A stretch of 64,000 nt of DNA from Streptomyces sp. T12 (GTDB lineage: Bacteria > Actinomycetota > Actinomycetes > Streptomycetales > Streptomycetaceae). Under the pieces are notes generated by a model. That model searched no databases. It had not been told where the DNA came from and worked only from the letters and a program-made list of their open reading frames with translations. Of the stretch, positions 19,155 to 29,049 are shown piece by piece; within the stretch, counting starts at the first letter, position 1, and each line of letters opens with the position of its first letter. The stretch covers positions 992,001 to 1,056,000 of the forward strand of contig NZ_CP117866.1 in assembly GCF_028736035.1 (NCBI RefSeq). The letters run 5' to 3'. A program made the translations under genes and the position numbers.

Positions 19155-20790
19155 CCGGCTTGTCCTCGGTTGACCGACCTGACCGCCACCACCGGCACCA
19201 GCCATGTGCAGGTCTCCGTCTTCCGCGCTCAGGCCCGGTACGTACGGGTGACGGACACCGGACTTCCCTCCGGCGTCTGGGCCTCGATCCGCAGCCTGGA
19301 GGTCTACGACCGGCCCTTCAGCGCAGACGCCGGCACCGTCCGGCACGGCCGGCTGAGGTTTCTGCACGCTGCCTCGGGCCGTGAACTCCTCGCCGACAAG
19401 GCCCCGTACAGCCACCATGCCGGCCCTCGCGTCCATGCGGCGGGCGGCCGGACGGAGCAGCACTTCGAGGCGTACGACGGGGAACGGCTGCACGGCCTCG
19501 GGCAGCATCTGCACGGGCGCCTGGACCAGAAGGGCTGTGTGATCGACCTCGTCCAGGGCAACACCGTGGCCGCCATCCCCTTCCTGCACTCCTCGCGCGG
19601 CTACGGACTGCTGTGGAACAACCCCGCCACCGGCCGCGTCGAACTCGGCGCCGACACCACCCGGTGGACCGCCGACGCCGGCGGGCGCGTCGACTACTGG
19701 GTCACCGCCGGCGACACCCCGGCCGAGATCCTCGATGCCTACACTCAGGTCACCGGGCGCCCGCCCCTCCTGCCCGAGTGGGCGTCCGGTTTCTGGCAGT
19801 CGAAGCTGCGCTACCGCACCCAGGACGAACTCCTCGCGGTGGCACGGCAGCACAAGGAGCGCGGACTGCCGCTGTCCGTCATCGTCTGCGACTTCTTCCA
19901 CTGGCCGAAGATGGGCGACTGGCGTTTCGCGCACAGCGAGTGGCCCGACCCCGCCGCCATGGTCAAGGAGCTGACAGACCTCGGGGTGAAGCTCGCGGTC
20001 TCGGTGTGGCCGACCGTCGAACCCGGCAGCGACACCTACGACGAGCTGCGCACCTCCGGACACCTCGTTCGGGACGCGGACGGCGGTCTGCTCACCTTCG
20101 CGTGGCCGTCCCGGGAGGCCGGGGAGGCGCTGACGCTCCCGATGGCGTACTACGACGCCACCCACCCCGGAGCCCGCGCCGCGCTGTGGCAGCGGCTGAA
20201 CGACAACTACCGTTCGCTGGGCGTGAGTTGCTTCTGGCTGGATGCCTGCGAGCCCGATCTGTCCCGGGAGGTCGCCGACCGCGCCGTCTACGCGGCCGGA
20301 CCGGCCGCCGAGGTCGCGCACCTCTACCCCCTGTCGCACACCCGCGCGGTGGCCGACGGCCTGCGCGCGGCGGGCGAGGACCGGCCGCTGTCGCTCGTCC
20401 GCTCCGCGTGGCGGGGAGCAGGCGTACGGCATCCTCCGCGACCACCTGATGCTCCGCGAGCGGCTGCGCCCGTATCTGATGCGGCTGTCCGAGGACGCCC
20501 ACCGCACCGGCGCCCCGCCGATGCGCCCGCTGTTCTTCGACTTCCCCGAGGACGAGCAGGCATGGGACGTGGACGACCAGTTCCTGCTCGGACCCGACGT
20601 GCTGGTGGCACCCGTCTACGAGGCGGGCGCGCGGACCCGCCAGGTGTATCTGCCGGACGGTTTCCGCTGGCTCGACCCGGTCACCGGACACGTGCGGGAG
20701 GGCGGTACGACACTCGAGATGGACGCCCCACTGGAGCGCGTTCCCGTCCTCGTCCGCCAGGGGGCCTACGTCGCCGCTTTGCTCGGCTGA
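19155..20790 (+). pseudogene. glycoside hydrolase family 31 with upstream discoidin tail, deleted and frameshifted
   Basis: The frame begins inside the last strands of an F5/8-type discoidin domain (ARYVRVTDTGLPSGVWASI). It continues into a GH31 protein: GYGLLWNNP, PEWASGFWQSKLRYRTQDE and the nucleophile motif FWLDACEPDL. Just after LVRSAW at about 20410 the sequence jumps to GEQAYGILRDHLMLRERLRP in another frame. The family segment with the acid/base aspartate and the IPWWTTDIGGF-type motif, about 80-90 residues, is missing. The N-terminus and signal peptide are also gone. GH31 enzymes of this type are alpha-xylosidases or alpha-glucosidases. The remnant cannot be active. Confidence 0.82.
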
Positions 20791-21082
20791 CCTCCTTTGG
20801 ACGTAGGCCTGCTGATCGCCGCGAGGAGCATTCCCCAGGCAGGGCCGAAGCGTGCGCACGAAAGGCCGCCGCCGGTCCGTATCAGCGGACTTGCGCGCGG
20901 CCAACGAAGCGGCACTCGCGCTGCACGACCGAACCGTTGACGCCGTTGCCGCAGGCGAGCAACAGCCCGGAAGCGACCACCGGTTCGTGGGCCGTTGGCC
21001 AGGTGACCGGGGCACCTGAGTTCGCCGTGCCCGGGTCAGATGGCCGACGCCGACTTCTTCCGCGACGGGTGGCGCCCGCCCG

Positions 21083-21805
21083 TCACTTCCGCGCTGTCGT
21101 CCCGTAGGGAAGGGGTTCGCCCGAGCGCAGGTGCTCCCTCAGCCACTGCTCGGTGTTGCTCACGTGCAGCAGTGCCGCGGCCTGGCTGAGGGCGGCGTCA
21201 CGGGTGGACAAAGCGTTGAAGATCGCCTCGTGCTCGGTGAGCGTGCGGCCCGCGGCCTTGTCGTCGACCAGGCCGCGCCAGATGCGGGCGCGCAGGGTAC
21301 GGCCTGAGATCCCTTCGAGAAGGGTGAGGAGGCTTTCGTTGCCCGTGGCCGACACGACGGCGCGGTGGAAGGCGGCGTCGTGGACGTTGAGCCGTTCGAC
21401 GTCGTCGCGGGCCTCGCGCATGGCGTCCAGGTGCCGCTTCACCTCGGCCAGCTGTTCATCGGAGATCCGCGTGGCGGCAAGCGCCGTGGCCATCGGTTCG
21501 AGGAGCCGCCGTACCTCCATGAGGTCCTGCAGGGCGACCGAGTCGCCCTGCAGCAGCTCCACCGCCCCGCCGAGCCCCTCCAGGAGCAGGCTCGGCTGCA
21601 GGCTGGTCACATACGTTCCGTCGCCGCGCCTGACCTCCAGAACCCGCGCTACGGCCAGTGCCTTGACCGCTTCCCGGGCGAGGTTGCGGGACAGGCCCAG
21701 CTGCGCGGCCAGGTCCGCCTCCGGCGGGAGCTTCGAGCCCGGAGGCAGCGCACCGGTCCGGATCAGCTCACGGATCCGCTCGATTGCCTTGTCCGTCAGC
21801 AACAC
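21083..21805 (-). CDS. FadR-subfamily GntR regulator of the sugar-acid operon
   Basis: This 240-residue protein has an N-terminal winged helix (GSKLPPEADLAAQLGLSRNL) and a C-terminal all-helical FCD domain with conserved metal/ligand histidines (HDAAFHRAV). GTG at 21805 overlaps the end of the aldo-keto reductase gene by ten bases, so it is the last gene of the operon. FCD regulators usually sense sugar acids or organic acids. It is the natural candidate to bind the shared ACATGCYATGT sites, possibly with a keto-deoxy sugar acid as inducer. Confidence 0.88.
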   Translation of the reverse strand: MLLTDKAIERIRELIRTGALPPGSKLPPEADLAAQLGLSRNLAREAVKALAVARVLEVRRGDGTYVTSLQPSLLLEGLGGAVELLQGDSVALQDLMEVRRLLEPMATALAATRISDEQLAEVKRHLDAMREARDDVERLNVHDAAFHRAVVSATGNESLLTLLEGISGRTLRARIWRGLVDDKAAGRTLTEHEAIFNALSTRDAALSQAAALLHVSNTEQWLREHLRSGEPLPYGTTARK

Positions 21806-22809
21806 CGCACCCCCCTCCCCCCACCGTGCCCCACGAGCACGTCCGACCTGATCAGCCCCTGAGCGCGGAGATCGTGCCAGAGACCGTCAGGGACGCGCTG
21901 ATCATGGAGTTCCACGTTCCGTACGACCTGTTCCGGGGTCCGCATGCCGAGAGTGATGTTGATGATACTGGGATGCGTGTGCGGGAAGGCGATCGCGGCG
22001 GCGGGCAGGGTGGTCCCGTGTGCGGCGCAGACCTCGGCGATCGCCCGGGCACGGGCGACCAGTTCCGGTGGGGCGTCCTGGTAGTCGTACTTCATGCCTT
22101 CGGCGGGCCGGTCTTGAGAGAGCAGTCCCGAGTTGAACACGCCCACCGCCACCACGCCCTTGCCCAGTTCCCGCGCGGCGGGCAGGACTTCGTCCAGCGC
22201 CGACTGGTCGAGGAGCGTGTAGCGCCCGGCGAGCATGACCACGTCGGCGGCGGTCTCGCGCAGGAAGCGGGCGAGCATCGCCGACTGGTTCATGCCGGCG
22301 CCGATCGCGCCGATCACGCCCTGGTCGCGCAGGTCGGCGAGTGTGGGCATGGCTTCCTCGGCGGCCTGCCTCCAGTGGTCGTCGGGGTCGTGCAGGTAGA
22401 CGATGTCGAGCCGGTCCACGCCGGTGCGGCGCAGGGAGTCCTCGATGGAACGGAGCACGCCGTCGCGGCTGAAGTCCCACTGCCGGCGCAGATCGTCCCG
22501 TACGACGAAGCCTTCACTGTCGACGCCCTGTGGGCGTTCGTTGGGGACGAGGAGCCGGCCGACCTTGGAGGAGATGACGTACGCGTCACGTGGGCGGCCT
22601 CGCAGGGCAGCGCCCAGCCGGCGCTCGGAGAGGCCGAGGCCGTAATGCGGTGCGGTGTCGAAATACCGCAGGCCGGCCTCCCATGCCGCGTCGACGGCGG
22701 CGGTCGCGTCGTCTACCGGTGTGACGCGGTAGAGGTTGCCGATCACGGACGCCCCGAAGCCGAGCTCGGTGAGAGAGACGGAGGTGTTCTGGATCTTCCG
22801 TTGCTGCAA
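21796..22809 (-). CDS. aldo/keto reductase, L-fucose / L-galactose (D-threo-aldose) 1-dehydrogenase type
   Basis: The 337-residue protein follows the AKR barrel with the catalytic set Asp-Tyr in FDTAPHYG, Lys in ISSKVGR and His in YLHDPDDH. The closest family type oxidises L-fucose, L-galactose and D-arabinose at C1 to the lactone. It would be the first step of the pathway encoded by this operon, feeding the fuconolactonase. It is separated from the kinase gene by 35 bases and overlaps the regulator gene. Confidence 0.85.
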   Translation of the reverse strand: MQQRKIQNTSVSLTELGFGASVIGNLYRVTPVDDATAAVDAAWEAGLRYFDTAPHYGLGLSERRLGAALRGRPRDAYVISSKVGRLLVPNERPQGVDSEGFVVRDDLRRQWDFSRDGVLRSIEDSLRRTGVDRLDIVYLHDPDDHWRQAAEEAMPTLADLRDQGVIGAIGAGMNQSAMLARFLRETAADVVMLAGRYTLLDQSALDEVLPAARELGKGVVAVGVFNSGLLSQDRPAEGMKYDYQDAPPELVARARAIAEVCAAHGTTLPAAAIAFPHTHPSIINITLGMRTPEQVVRNVELHDQRVPDGLWHDLRAQGLIRSDVLVGHGGGRGVRCC

Positions 22810-22844
22810 GGCGTGCTCCTGAGCTATGGACGATGGGTCGCCGG

Positions 22845-23882
22845 TCAGCGTCTGACGTGGGCCGAGTCGCCCGCGATGAGCGCCTCGACCTCGGCGAGCG
22901 AGGCCATGGAGACGTCTCCGGGCGTGGTCATGGTGAGCGCGCCGTGGGCGGTGCCATAGGCCAGGGCGCGCTCCAGACCGACGCCGTCGAGCAGCCCGTG
23001 GATCAGGCCGGCGGCGAATCCGTCGCCGGAGCCGATGCGGTCCAGCACCTGCAGGCCGGGCATGCGGGGGCCGGCGACGAAGCCGGTTTCGGCGGACCAG
23101 GCGGCCGAGGACCAGTCGTTGACCCCGGCCGAGGGAACTCCGCGCAGAGTCGTCGCCAGTACCTTCGCGTCGGGCAGGAGGACGGCGACGCAGGCGAGTG
23201 CGTCGGGCACCTCGTCGGCACTGACCCGCACGTCGCCCGGATACCTCCCGGCCAGGCCGAGGGCGCCCACCACGACGTCGGCGTGCCGGGCCAGCCGCAG
23301 ATCGACCTCGCGGGCCCGCTCGGCTCCGCCCCGGCCGGCCCAGAGGCTGGGGCGGTAGTTGGGGTCGTAGGAGACGGTGACCCCGTGACGGCGGGCCGCC
23401 GCCATGGCCTCGTCGGCGACGTCCACCGTGGTGTCGGACAGGCCCGCGAAGATACCGCCGGTGTGGAACCAGCGCACGCCTGCCGAGAAGACCGCGTCCC
23501 AGTCGACGTCCCCTTTGCGCAGCTGGGAGACGGCGGTGTGGGCGCGGTCGCTGACGCCGAGCGCGCCGCGGATGCCGTAGCCGCGTTCGACGAAGTTGAG
23601 GCCGTTGCGGGCGGTGCGGCCGATGCCGTCGTCGGGCACCCAGCGGATCAGTGCCGTGTCGACGCCTCCCTGGAGGATCAGGTCCTCGACGAGTCGGCCC
23701 ACCGCGTTGTCGGCGAGCGCGGTCACGACGGCTGTGCGCAGGCCGAAGCAGCGGCGCAGGCCTCGGACGACGTTGTACTCGCCGCCGCCCTCCCAGACCT
23801 GGAAGGTCCGGGTGGTGCGGATGCGTCCCTCGCCCGGGTCGAAGCGCAGCATCACCTCACCCAGGGCCACCACGTCGATCAC
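22845..23882 (-). CDS. PfkB-family sugar kinase, 2-keto-3-deoxy-gluconate kinase-like
   Basis: This 345-residue ribokinase-fold protein has an N-terminal GEVMLRF strand, an EGGGEYNV sugar-binding turn and the catalytic GSGDGFAAG motif near residue 285. The GTG at 23882 overlaps the aldolase stop in a GTGA tetranucleotide, indicating translational coupling. Next to a KDPG-type aldolase it should phosphorylate 2-keto-3-deoxy-D-gluconate at C6. A 6-deoxy acid from L-fucose has no C6 hydroxyl, which argues that the pathway also serves a fully hydroxylated sugar. Confidence 0.85.
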   Translation of the reverse strand: MIDVVALGEVMLRFDPGEGRIRTTRTFQVWEGGGEYNVVRGLRRCFGLRTAVVTALADNAVGRLVEDLILQGGVDTALIRWVPDDGIGRTARNGLNFVERGYGIRGALGVSDRAHTAVSQLRKGDVDWDAVFSAGVRWFHTGGIFAGLSDTTVDVADEAMAAARRHGVTVSYDPNYRPSLWAGRGGAERAREVDLRLARHADVVVGALGLAGRYPGDVRVSADEVPDALACVAVLLPDAKVLATTLRGVPSAGVNDWSSAAWSAETGFVAGPRMPGLQVLDRIGSGDGFAAGLIHGLLDGVGLERALAYGTAHGALTMTTPGDVSMASLAEVEALIAGDSAHVRR

Positions 23883-24511
23883 GTCCTGCTCCTCTCCACC
23901 GCGTCGGCGGTCAGCCGACGGATCTCGTCGTAGTCGCCCCGCCGAAGTTGGTCGGTGGTGGCCATCCAGCTGCCGCCGACGGCGAGGACCGCCGGGTGGG
24001 CGAGGTAGGCGGCCAGGCGGGAGGCGGCGATCCCGCCGGTCGGTACGAAGCGCACCCCGGGGAAGGGTGCCGCGAGCGCTCGCAGCGTCCGCAGGCCACC
24101 GAGCGGCTCGGCGGGGAAGAGCTTCACGGTGTCGAGACCCGCCTTCAGGGCCCGCATCAACTCGGTCGCGGTGGCGACGCCGGGCACCACCGGCACCCCC
24201 AGCTCGCGGCACTTGGCGACGACGTCCTCGTCGAAGCCGGGCGAGACCACGAAGCGGGCCCCGGCCGCCACGGCCCGCTCCGCCTGCTCGGGCGTGAGGA
24301 CCGTGCCGGCGCCGACGGCCAGGCCACCGTGAGCGGCCATCTCCTTGAGCACCTGCTCGGCGTCGGGAGTGCGGAAGGTGACCTCGGCGCACCGGGCACC
24401 ACCCTCCGCGAGCGCGTCGGCCAGCGGGCCGGCGGTCGAGACGCGCCGCACCGTGAGTACCGGCATCACGCGGGCGCCGTCGAGCACGGAGGCCGGGTCG
24501 GTTCCGCTCAT
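23879..24511 (-). CDS. bifunctional KDPG/KHG-type class I aldolase
   Basis: The product is 210 residues long, the normal length for the family. It shows EVTFRTPDA with the catalytic glutamate, the GAGTVLT phosphate-side loop, and the Schiff-base lysine in DTVKLFPAEPLGG. It would split 2-keto-3-deoxy-6-phosphogluconate, or an unphosphorylated analogue, to pyruvate and an aldehyde. ATG at 24511 overlaps the upstream SDR stop by four bases, and its own stop overlaps the kinase start, so the three are made together. Confidence 0.9.
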   Translation of the reverse strand: MSGTDPASVLDGARVMPVLTVRRVSTAGPLADALAEGGARCAEVTFRTPDAEQVLKEMAAHGGLAVGAGTVLTPEQAERAVAAGARFVVSPGFDEDVVAKCRELGVPVVPGVATATELMRALKAGLDTVKLFPAEPLGGLRTLRALAAPFPGVRFVPTGGIAASRLAAYLAHPAVLAVGGSWMATTDQLRRGDYDEIRRLTADAVERSRT

Positions 24512-25269
24512 CGGCCGAGCCATCCGCCGTCGACGGGCAGGACGACGCCGTGGACGTAGGCGGCGGCGTCCGAGGCCAGGAACACCGTGGCGCCCGCCAG
24601 GTCCTCCGCGCCGCCCCAGCGTGCGGCCGGGATGCGGTCCAGGATCGCCTTGCTGCGCACCGGGTCGTCCTGCAGCGCCTGGGTGTTGTCGGTGGCGATG
24701 TAGCCGGGTGCAATGGCGTTGACGTTGACGCCGTGCGGGGCCCATTCGTTGGCGAGTGCCTTGGTCAGCCCGGCGATGCCGTGCTTGGCGGCCGTGTAGC
24801 CGGGGACGGTGATGCCGCCCTGGAAGCTGAGCAGCGACGCCGTGAAGATGACCTTGCCCTGGCCGCGGGCCACCATCGCCGCGCCGACCGCCCGGGTCAG
24901 CGCGAACTGTGCGTTGAGGTTGACCTGGAGCACCAACTCCCAGTCTGCGTCGCTGTGTTCGGCGGCCGGGGCGCGGCGGATCGTGCCCGCGTTGTTGACC
25001 AGGATGTCCACCGGCCGCTCCCGCCCGGCCAGGTCCGCGCCCAGGGCCCGTACCGCGTCCGGGTCGGCGAAGTCGGTGCGGATCGCCTCGAACGCACGGC
25101 CCGCGGCGAGGACGTCCTTCTCCACCGCACTGCCGGACTCCTCCAGCGAGGCGCTCACCCCGATGACGTCCGCGCCGGCCCCGGCGAGCGCGCGGGCCAT
25201 AGCCCGGCCGATGCCGCGCCGCGCTCCGGTGACGACGGCAAGCCTGCCGGTGAGGTCGAAGGCGGTCAT
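24508..25269 (-). CDS. SDR, 2-keto-3-deoxy sugar acid dehydrogenase (KduD-like)
   Basis: This 253-residue short-chain dehydrogenase has a TGARRGIG turn, NNAG, Tyr-x3-Lys in YTAAKHG, and the VNVNAIAPGYIATD and VDGGWLGR patterns typical of KduD-like 5-keto reductases. Known relatives interconvert 2,5-diketo-3-deoxy-gluconate and 2-keto-3-deoxy-gluconate, or oxidise 2-keto-3-deoxy-L-fuconate. Start and stop overlap neighbouring genes by four bases each. Its pairing with a zinc alcohol dehydrogenase fits an oxidation-reduction pair that inverts C5. Confidence 0.85.
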   Translation of the reverse strand: MTAFDLTGRLAVVTGARRGIGRAMARALAGAGADVIGVSASLEESGSAVEKDVLAAGRAFEAIRTDFADPDAVRALGADLAGRERPVDILVNNAGTIRRAPAAEHSDADWELVLQVNLNAQFALTRAVGAAMVARGQGKVIFTASLLSFQGGITVPGYTAAKHGIAGLTKALANEWAPHGVNVNAIAPGYIATDNTQALQDDPVRSKAILDRIPAARWGGAEDLAGATVFLASDAAAYVHGVVLPVDGGWLGR

Positions 25270-26309
25270 ACGGTGGCTCCCTGGGTGTCGTCGGTGCAGT
25301 CCACGAGGATCTTCATCACGTCGCCGCCGCCCTCCAGGGCCTCGAAGGCGGCGGGCGCCTGCGTGAGCGGCACGACCTTGCTGATCAGCCGGTCGGCCGG
25401 GATGGTGCCGTCGGCGACCAGGGCGACCGCCTTCTCGAAGTCGGAGCGGTCGTACAACCGGGCGCCGACCAGGGTGAGTTCGCGCCAGAAGAAACGGTGC
25501 AGGTTCACCTCGCGGGGCCGCGGGTGAATGGCGACCAGGCACAGACGGCCGCGCACACCCAGCACATCGACCGCCGTGTCCACGCCGCCCGCCGCGCCCG
25601 ACACCTCGAACGCGACGTCCGCACCCGCGTCCCCGGTCCACGCGCTGACCAGCGCCGGCACGTCGACATCGGCCGGATTCCAGGCGGTCAGCCCCAACTC
25701 CTCGGCGAGCAGCCGACGGTGGGCGCTCAGCTCCACCACCCGGACCTCGGCGCCCGCGGCCCGCGCCACCAGCGCGATGAGGATGCCGACAGGGCCGCCG
25801 CCGACCACGACCACCTTCTCCCCTTCGGCGACCTCGGCCCGGCCCACGTCGTGCACCGCGACCGCCGTCGGCTCGACCAGCGCGGCCCGGTCCAGGGGAA
25901 GGGCGTCGGGCAGCCGGACGAGCGTCGAGGCGGGCACGATCCAGCGCTGCTGCATCGCACCCGGCGAGTCGATCCCGATGAAGTCCAGGTGCTGACAGAC
26001 GTGCTGGTGGCCGGCGCGGCAGGCCGGGCAGGTGTCGTCCCAGCGCAGCGGCATCACGGTCACCGCGTCACCGGGCGCCCAGCCCTCGACGCCCTCTCCG
26101 ACGCGCACCACGCGGCCGGACATCTCGTGTCCCAGGACGGCGGGCGCGGCGACCCGGGCGTCCATGTCGCCGTGGAAGATGTGCAGATCGGTGCCGCAGA
26201 TACCGACGTAAGCGGGGGCCAGCTCCACCTCACCGGGACCGGGAGTGGAGGGCGTGGCGGGAGCCGTGTCCAGGGTGCGGGCGGACGTGTAACGGACGGC
26301 GAGTGTCAT
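25266..26309 (-). CDS. zinc-type (MDR) alcohol dehydrogenase, sugar-acid dehydrogenase candidate
   Basis: The 347-residue protein has the catalytic zinc ligands in GICGTDLH and GHEMSG and the Rossmann turn VVGGGPVGI. The structural-zinc lobe reads DDTCPACRAGHQHVC, with Asp in the place of the first of the four usual cysteines. The family oxidises secondary alcohols of sugars such as L-idonate, galactitol or keto-deoxy acids. Within this operon it may oxidise 2-keto-3-deoxy-L-galactonate at C5 before the KduD-like SDR reduces the product. Four-base overlaps on both sides show coupling. Confidence 0.83.
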   Translation of the reverse strand: MTLAVRYTSARTLDTAPATPSTPGPGEVELAPAYVGICGTDLHIFHGDMDARVAAPAVLGHEMSGRVVRVGEGVEGWAPGDAVTVMPLRWDDTCPACRAGHQHVCQHLDFIGIDSPGAMQQRWIVPASTLVRLPDALPLDRAALVEPTAVAVHDVGRAEVAEGEKVVVVGGGPVGILIALVARAAGAEVRVVELSAHRRLLAEELGLTAWNPADVDVPALVSAWTGDAGADVAFEVSGAAGGVDTAVDVLGVRGRLCLVAIHPRPREVNLHRFFWRELTLVGARLYDRSDFEKAVALVADGTIPADRLISKVVPLTQAPAAFEALEGGGDVMKILVDCTDDTQGATV

Positions 26310-26743
26310 CGTGTCGTCAGGGTCCCTTCAGCGCGGACGCCGATGGTCAGCAGCAGGTTGGCGTAGGTACGGGTGTCGGCGGTGACGATGGCGAGGGCCA
26401 GGTCGGGCGAGCGTGCGGCGTCGTAGAACTCGAAGCGGCCGAGCGTGTCGACCGGGACGGGGACCAGCATCGAGCGGTACTCGGCGATGGCGGGCGGTTC
26501 CGGTTCGCCCTCGGGCGGCACCATCACGTGGGCCGACTCGACGGGCAGGGCGCGTATCAGGACGTCGAGGACGGTGGTGACGTCGAGCAGGCCGGGTGCC
26601 AGGTTGAGGTGGACGGTTCTGGCGCGCTCGCCGGTGGCGGTGCTCGCGGGGTAGTGGCCGTCGGCGAGCAGCACACGGGCGCCGTGGCCGGCTCCGGCCA
26701 GCGATTCGAGGATGCCGGGGTGCAGCAGTTCCGTCAGGAGCAC
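26306..26743 (-). CDS. RbsD/FucU-family sugar mutarotase
   Basis: This is a small 145-residue protein with the family pattern GHGARVLLADGHYPA near residue 18 and a late YANLLLTIGV segment containing the conserved tyrosine. GTG at 26743 has an excellent AAGGAGGGG site inside the preceding gene and overlaps it by ten bases. FucU interconverts alpha and beta L-fucose anomers, supplying the anomer used by the sugar dehydrogenase. Its presence supports L-fucose or a stereochemical analogue as a pathway substrate. Confidence 0.88.
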   Translation of the reverse strand: MLLTELLHPGILESLAGAGHGARVLLADGHYPASTATGERARTVHLNLAPGLLDVTTVLDVLIRALPVESAHVMVPPEGEPEPPAIAEYRSMLVPVPVDTLGRFEFYDAARSPDLALAIVTADTRTYANLLLTIGVRAEGTLTTR

Positions 26744-27636
26744 GGTGTCCCCTCCTTCGTGGGGGCGGGGGTCAGGCGGTAGAAGGCGGTCGCGGTGCCG
26801 GCGAGCACCGCGTGGAGCTCGGTGGCGGAGCAGCCGTCCAGGAGTTCCTCGACGGTGGCGGCCCAGCGGTTCCATCCGCCGGCGAGGATGCAGACCGGCC
26901 AGTCGGAGCCGAACATCAGCCGGTCGGGGCCGAAGGCGGAGAGCAGGACGTCCCATACCGGGCGGATGTCATCGACCGTCCACTTCTCGTGGTCGGCCTC
27001 CGTGACGAGACCCGACACCTTGCAGCGGACCTGGGGATACCGGGCCAGTGCCCGCAACTGCTGTGCCCAGTCGGTCAGTTCCCGCCGCGCGATGGGCGGC
27101 TTGCCGGCATGGTCCAGGACGAGCGGCAGCTCGGGGAGCCGTTCCGCGAGGCGGATCGCCTGCGGGAGCTGGTGGCTGCGGATCAGCACGTCGTATCCGA
27201 GCCCGCGCTCCCCGACCGCTCTCAACCCTCGCTCGACGTCCGGTCGTTGGAGCCAGTGCGGGTCCGACTCGCCCTGCACGACGTGCCGTACAGCCCGCAG
27301 GTACCGGCCCGCGCGCCCGGCCCGCAGGTCGTCGAGTACATCGCCGATCGCGGGGGACGTCAGGTCCGCCCAGCCGACGACGGCGTCGATCAGCGGGTCG
27401 CTGTCGGCCAGGGCGAGGAGATCGCGTGTCTCGGGCACGGACGCGACGCACTGGACGACCACCGTGCTCGTCAGTCGCCGTCCGGCGATCGGCCGGGTCG
27501 CGGCCGATCGCAGGGCGTGTGAGCTGAAGCTGCGGCGGATCGGCTCGTGGCCCGGTTCGTCCAGCCAGGGCTGCGGCCGGATGTCCAGGTCCCACACATG
27601 GTGGTGGGCGTCGACGAGGGCCTGGACGTCAGACAC
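26734..27636 (-). CDS. amidohydrolase-family L-fuconolactonase
   Basis: The 300-residue protein shows an amidohydrolase-2 barrel with the metal motif DAHHHVWD at residue 9, LDHAGKPP, and MFGSDWPV near the C-terminus. This combination is typical of sugar-acid lactonases such as L-fucono-1,5-lactonase and L-rhamnono-lactonase. It would hydrolyse the lactone made by the aldo/keto reductase. It overlaps the dehydratase stop by eight bases. Confidence 0.87.
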   Translation of the reverse strand: MSDVQALVDAHHHVWDLDIRPQPWLDEPGHEPIRRSFSSHALRSAATRPIAGRRLTSTVVVQCVASVPETRDLLALADSDPLIDAVVGWADLTSPAIGDVLDDLRAGRAGRYLRAVRHVVQGESDPHWLQRPDVERGLRAVGERGLGYDVLIRSHQLPQAIRLAERLPELPLVLDHAGKPPIARRELTDWAQQLRALARYPQVRCKVSGLVTEADHEKWTVDDIRPVWDVLLSAFGPDRLMFGSDWPVCILAGGWNRWAATVEELLDGCSATELHAVLAGTATAFYRLTPAPTKEGTPCS

Positions 27637-28954
27637 GAGCGGTCCAGACGGGGCCGTCGGGGTAGATGTACTCCTTGAGGGATTCGGGGTGCATCTGTGC
27701 GCTCAGTCCCGGCAGCGTCGGTGGGAGATAGTGGCCGTCGACGATGCGCACCGGGTCGACGAAGTGCTCGTGCAGGTGGTCGACATACTCGATGACGCGG
27801 TCCTCGGTCGTGCCGGAGACGGCGACGTAGTCGAACATCGACAGGTGCTGGACCATCTCGCACAGGCCGACCCCGCCGGCGTGCGGGCAGACCGGCACGC
27901 CGAACTTCGCGGCGAGCAGCAGGATCGCGATGTTCTCGTTGACGCCGCCGACCCGGGCGGAGTCGATCTGCACGATGTCGACCGCGCCGGCCTGGAGGAG
28001 CTGCTTGAAGACGACCCGGTTGGCGATGTGCTCGCCAGTGGCGACCTTGATGGGGCTGACGGCCTTGCGGACGGCGGCGTGGCCGAGGATGTCGTCGGGT
28101 GAGGTGGGCTCCTCGATCCAGTACGGCCGGTAGGGTGCCAGGGCGCTCATCCAGTCGATCGCGGGCTGGACGTCCCATCTCTGGTTGGCGTCCACCGCGA
28201 TGCGGATGGAGTCGCCGACGGTCTCGCGGGCCGTGCGCATGCGCCGTACGTCGTCCTCCAGGTCCGCGCCCACCTTCAGCTTGATCTGGGTGAAGCCGTC
28301 GGCGACGGCCTCGCGCGCCAGACGGGCCAGCTTCTCGTCGGAGTAGCCGAGCCAGCCGGGGGTGGTGGTGTAGGCGGGGTAGCCCTGGTCGAGCAGGCAG
28401 CCGATGCGCTGTTCACGGCCGGGCTCGGCGCGGCGCAGGATCTGAAGGGCCTCCTCGGGAGTGAGGGCGTCGCTGAGCCAGCGGAAGTCCACCTGCGCGA
28501 CCAGGTCCTCGGGCGACATCTCGCCGAGGAAGCGCCACACGGGCTTGCCGGCGCGCTTGGCGGCGAGGTCCCAGGCGGCGTTGACGACGGCGCCGGTGGC
28601 CATGTGGATGGCGCCCTTCTCCGGGCCCAGCCAGCGCAATTGGGGATCGTGCACGAGGGAGCGGGAGAACGCGCCCAGGTCGACGCAGACCTCCTCGACG
28701 GACAGGCCGACCACGTGCGGGGCCAGGGCCGCGATGGCGGCCGCCTGCACGTCGTTGCCGCGGCCGGTGGTGAAGGCGAGAGCGTGGCCCTCCAGTCCGT
28801 CGCCGGCGTCGGTGCGCAGGACGACGTACGCGGCGGAGTAGTCGGGTTCGGGGTTCATGGCGTCCGAGCCGTCGAGGTGTTCGGAGGTGGGGAACCGCAC
28901 GTCCAGGACGTCCAGAGCGGTGATGCGGGCGGATGAGGGCACGGTGGAGGACAT
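27629..28954 (-). CDS. L-fuconate dehydratase, enolase superfamily
   Basis: At 441 residues this matches the full length of L-fuconate dehydratases. Visible signatures in order are the catalytic KLK (QIKLKVG), metal ligands in [17 protein letters not shown] and TGEHIANR, and the general-base histidine in [16 protein letters not shown]. It removes water from L-fuconate, and relatives also accept L-galactonate and D-arabinonate, to give the 2-keto-3-deoxy acid. ATG at 28954 is used; the longer open frame is antisense-like. A decayed second copy lies at 9535-10125. It follows the transporter genes by 95 bases. Confidence 0.92.
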   Translation of the reverse strand: MSSTVPSSARITALDVLDVRFPTSEHLDGSDAMNPEPDYSAAYVVLRTDAGDGLEGHALAFTTGRGNDVQAAAIAALAPHVVGLSVEEVCVDLGAFSRSLVHDPQLRWLGPEKGAIHMATGAVVNAAWDLAAKRAGKPVWRFLGEMSPEDLVAQVDFRWLSDALTPEEALQILRRAEPGREQRIGCLLDQGYPAYTTTPGWLGYSDEKLARLAREAVADGFTQIKLKVGADLEDDVRRMRTARETVGDSIRIAVDANQRWDVQPAIDWMSALAPYRPYWIEEPTSPDDILGHAAVRKAVSPIKVATGEHIANRVVFKQLLQAGAVDIVQIDSARVGGVNENIAILLLAAKFGVPVCPHAGGVGLCEMVQHLSMFDYVAVSGTTEDRVIEYVDHLHEHFVDPVRIVDGHYLPPTLPGLSAQMHPESLKEYIYPDGPVWTARV

Positions 28955-29049
28955 GGCGGCAACTCCTCTGAGGGGCAAGGGGGAATCGCTCCCCTTGCGA
29001 CGAGACGTGAACGCGGCGGAGGTCGGGCGGCCGGCGACGGCCGCCCGGG

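Noticed and set aside
20791..21082. possible gene remnant after the GH31 fragment
   Set aside because: A frame reading DLRAANEAALALHDRTVDAV looks protein-like but is short, has no start and matches no family I know.
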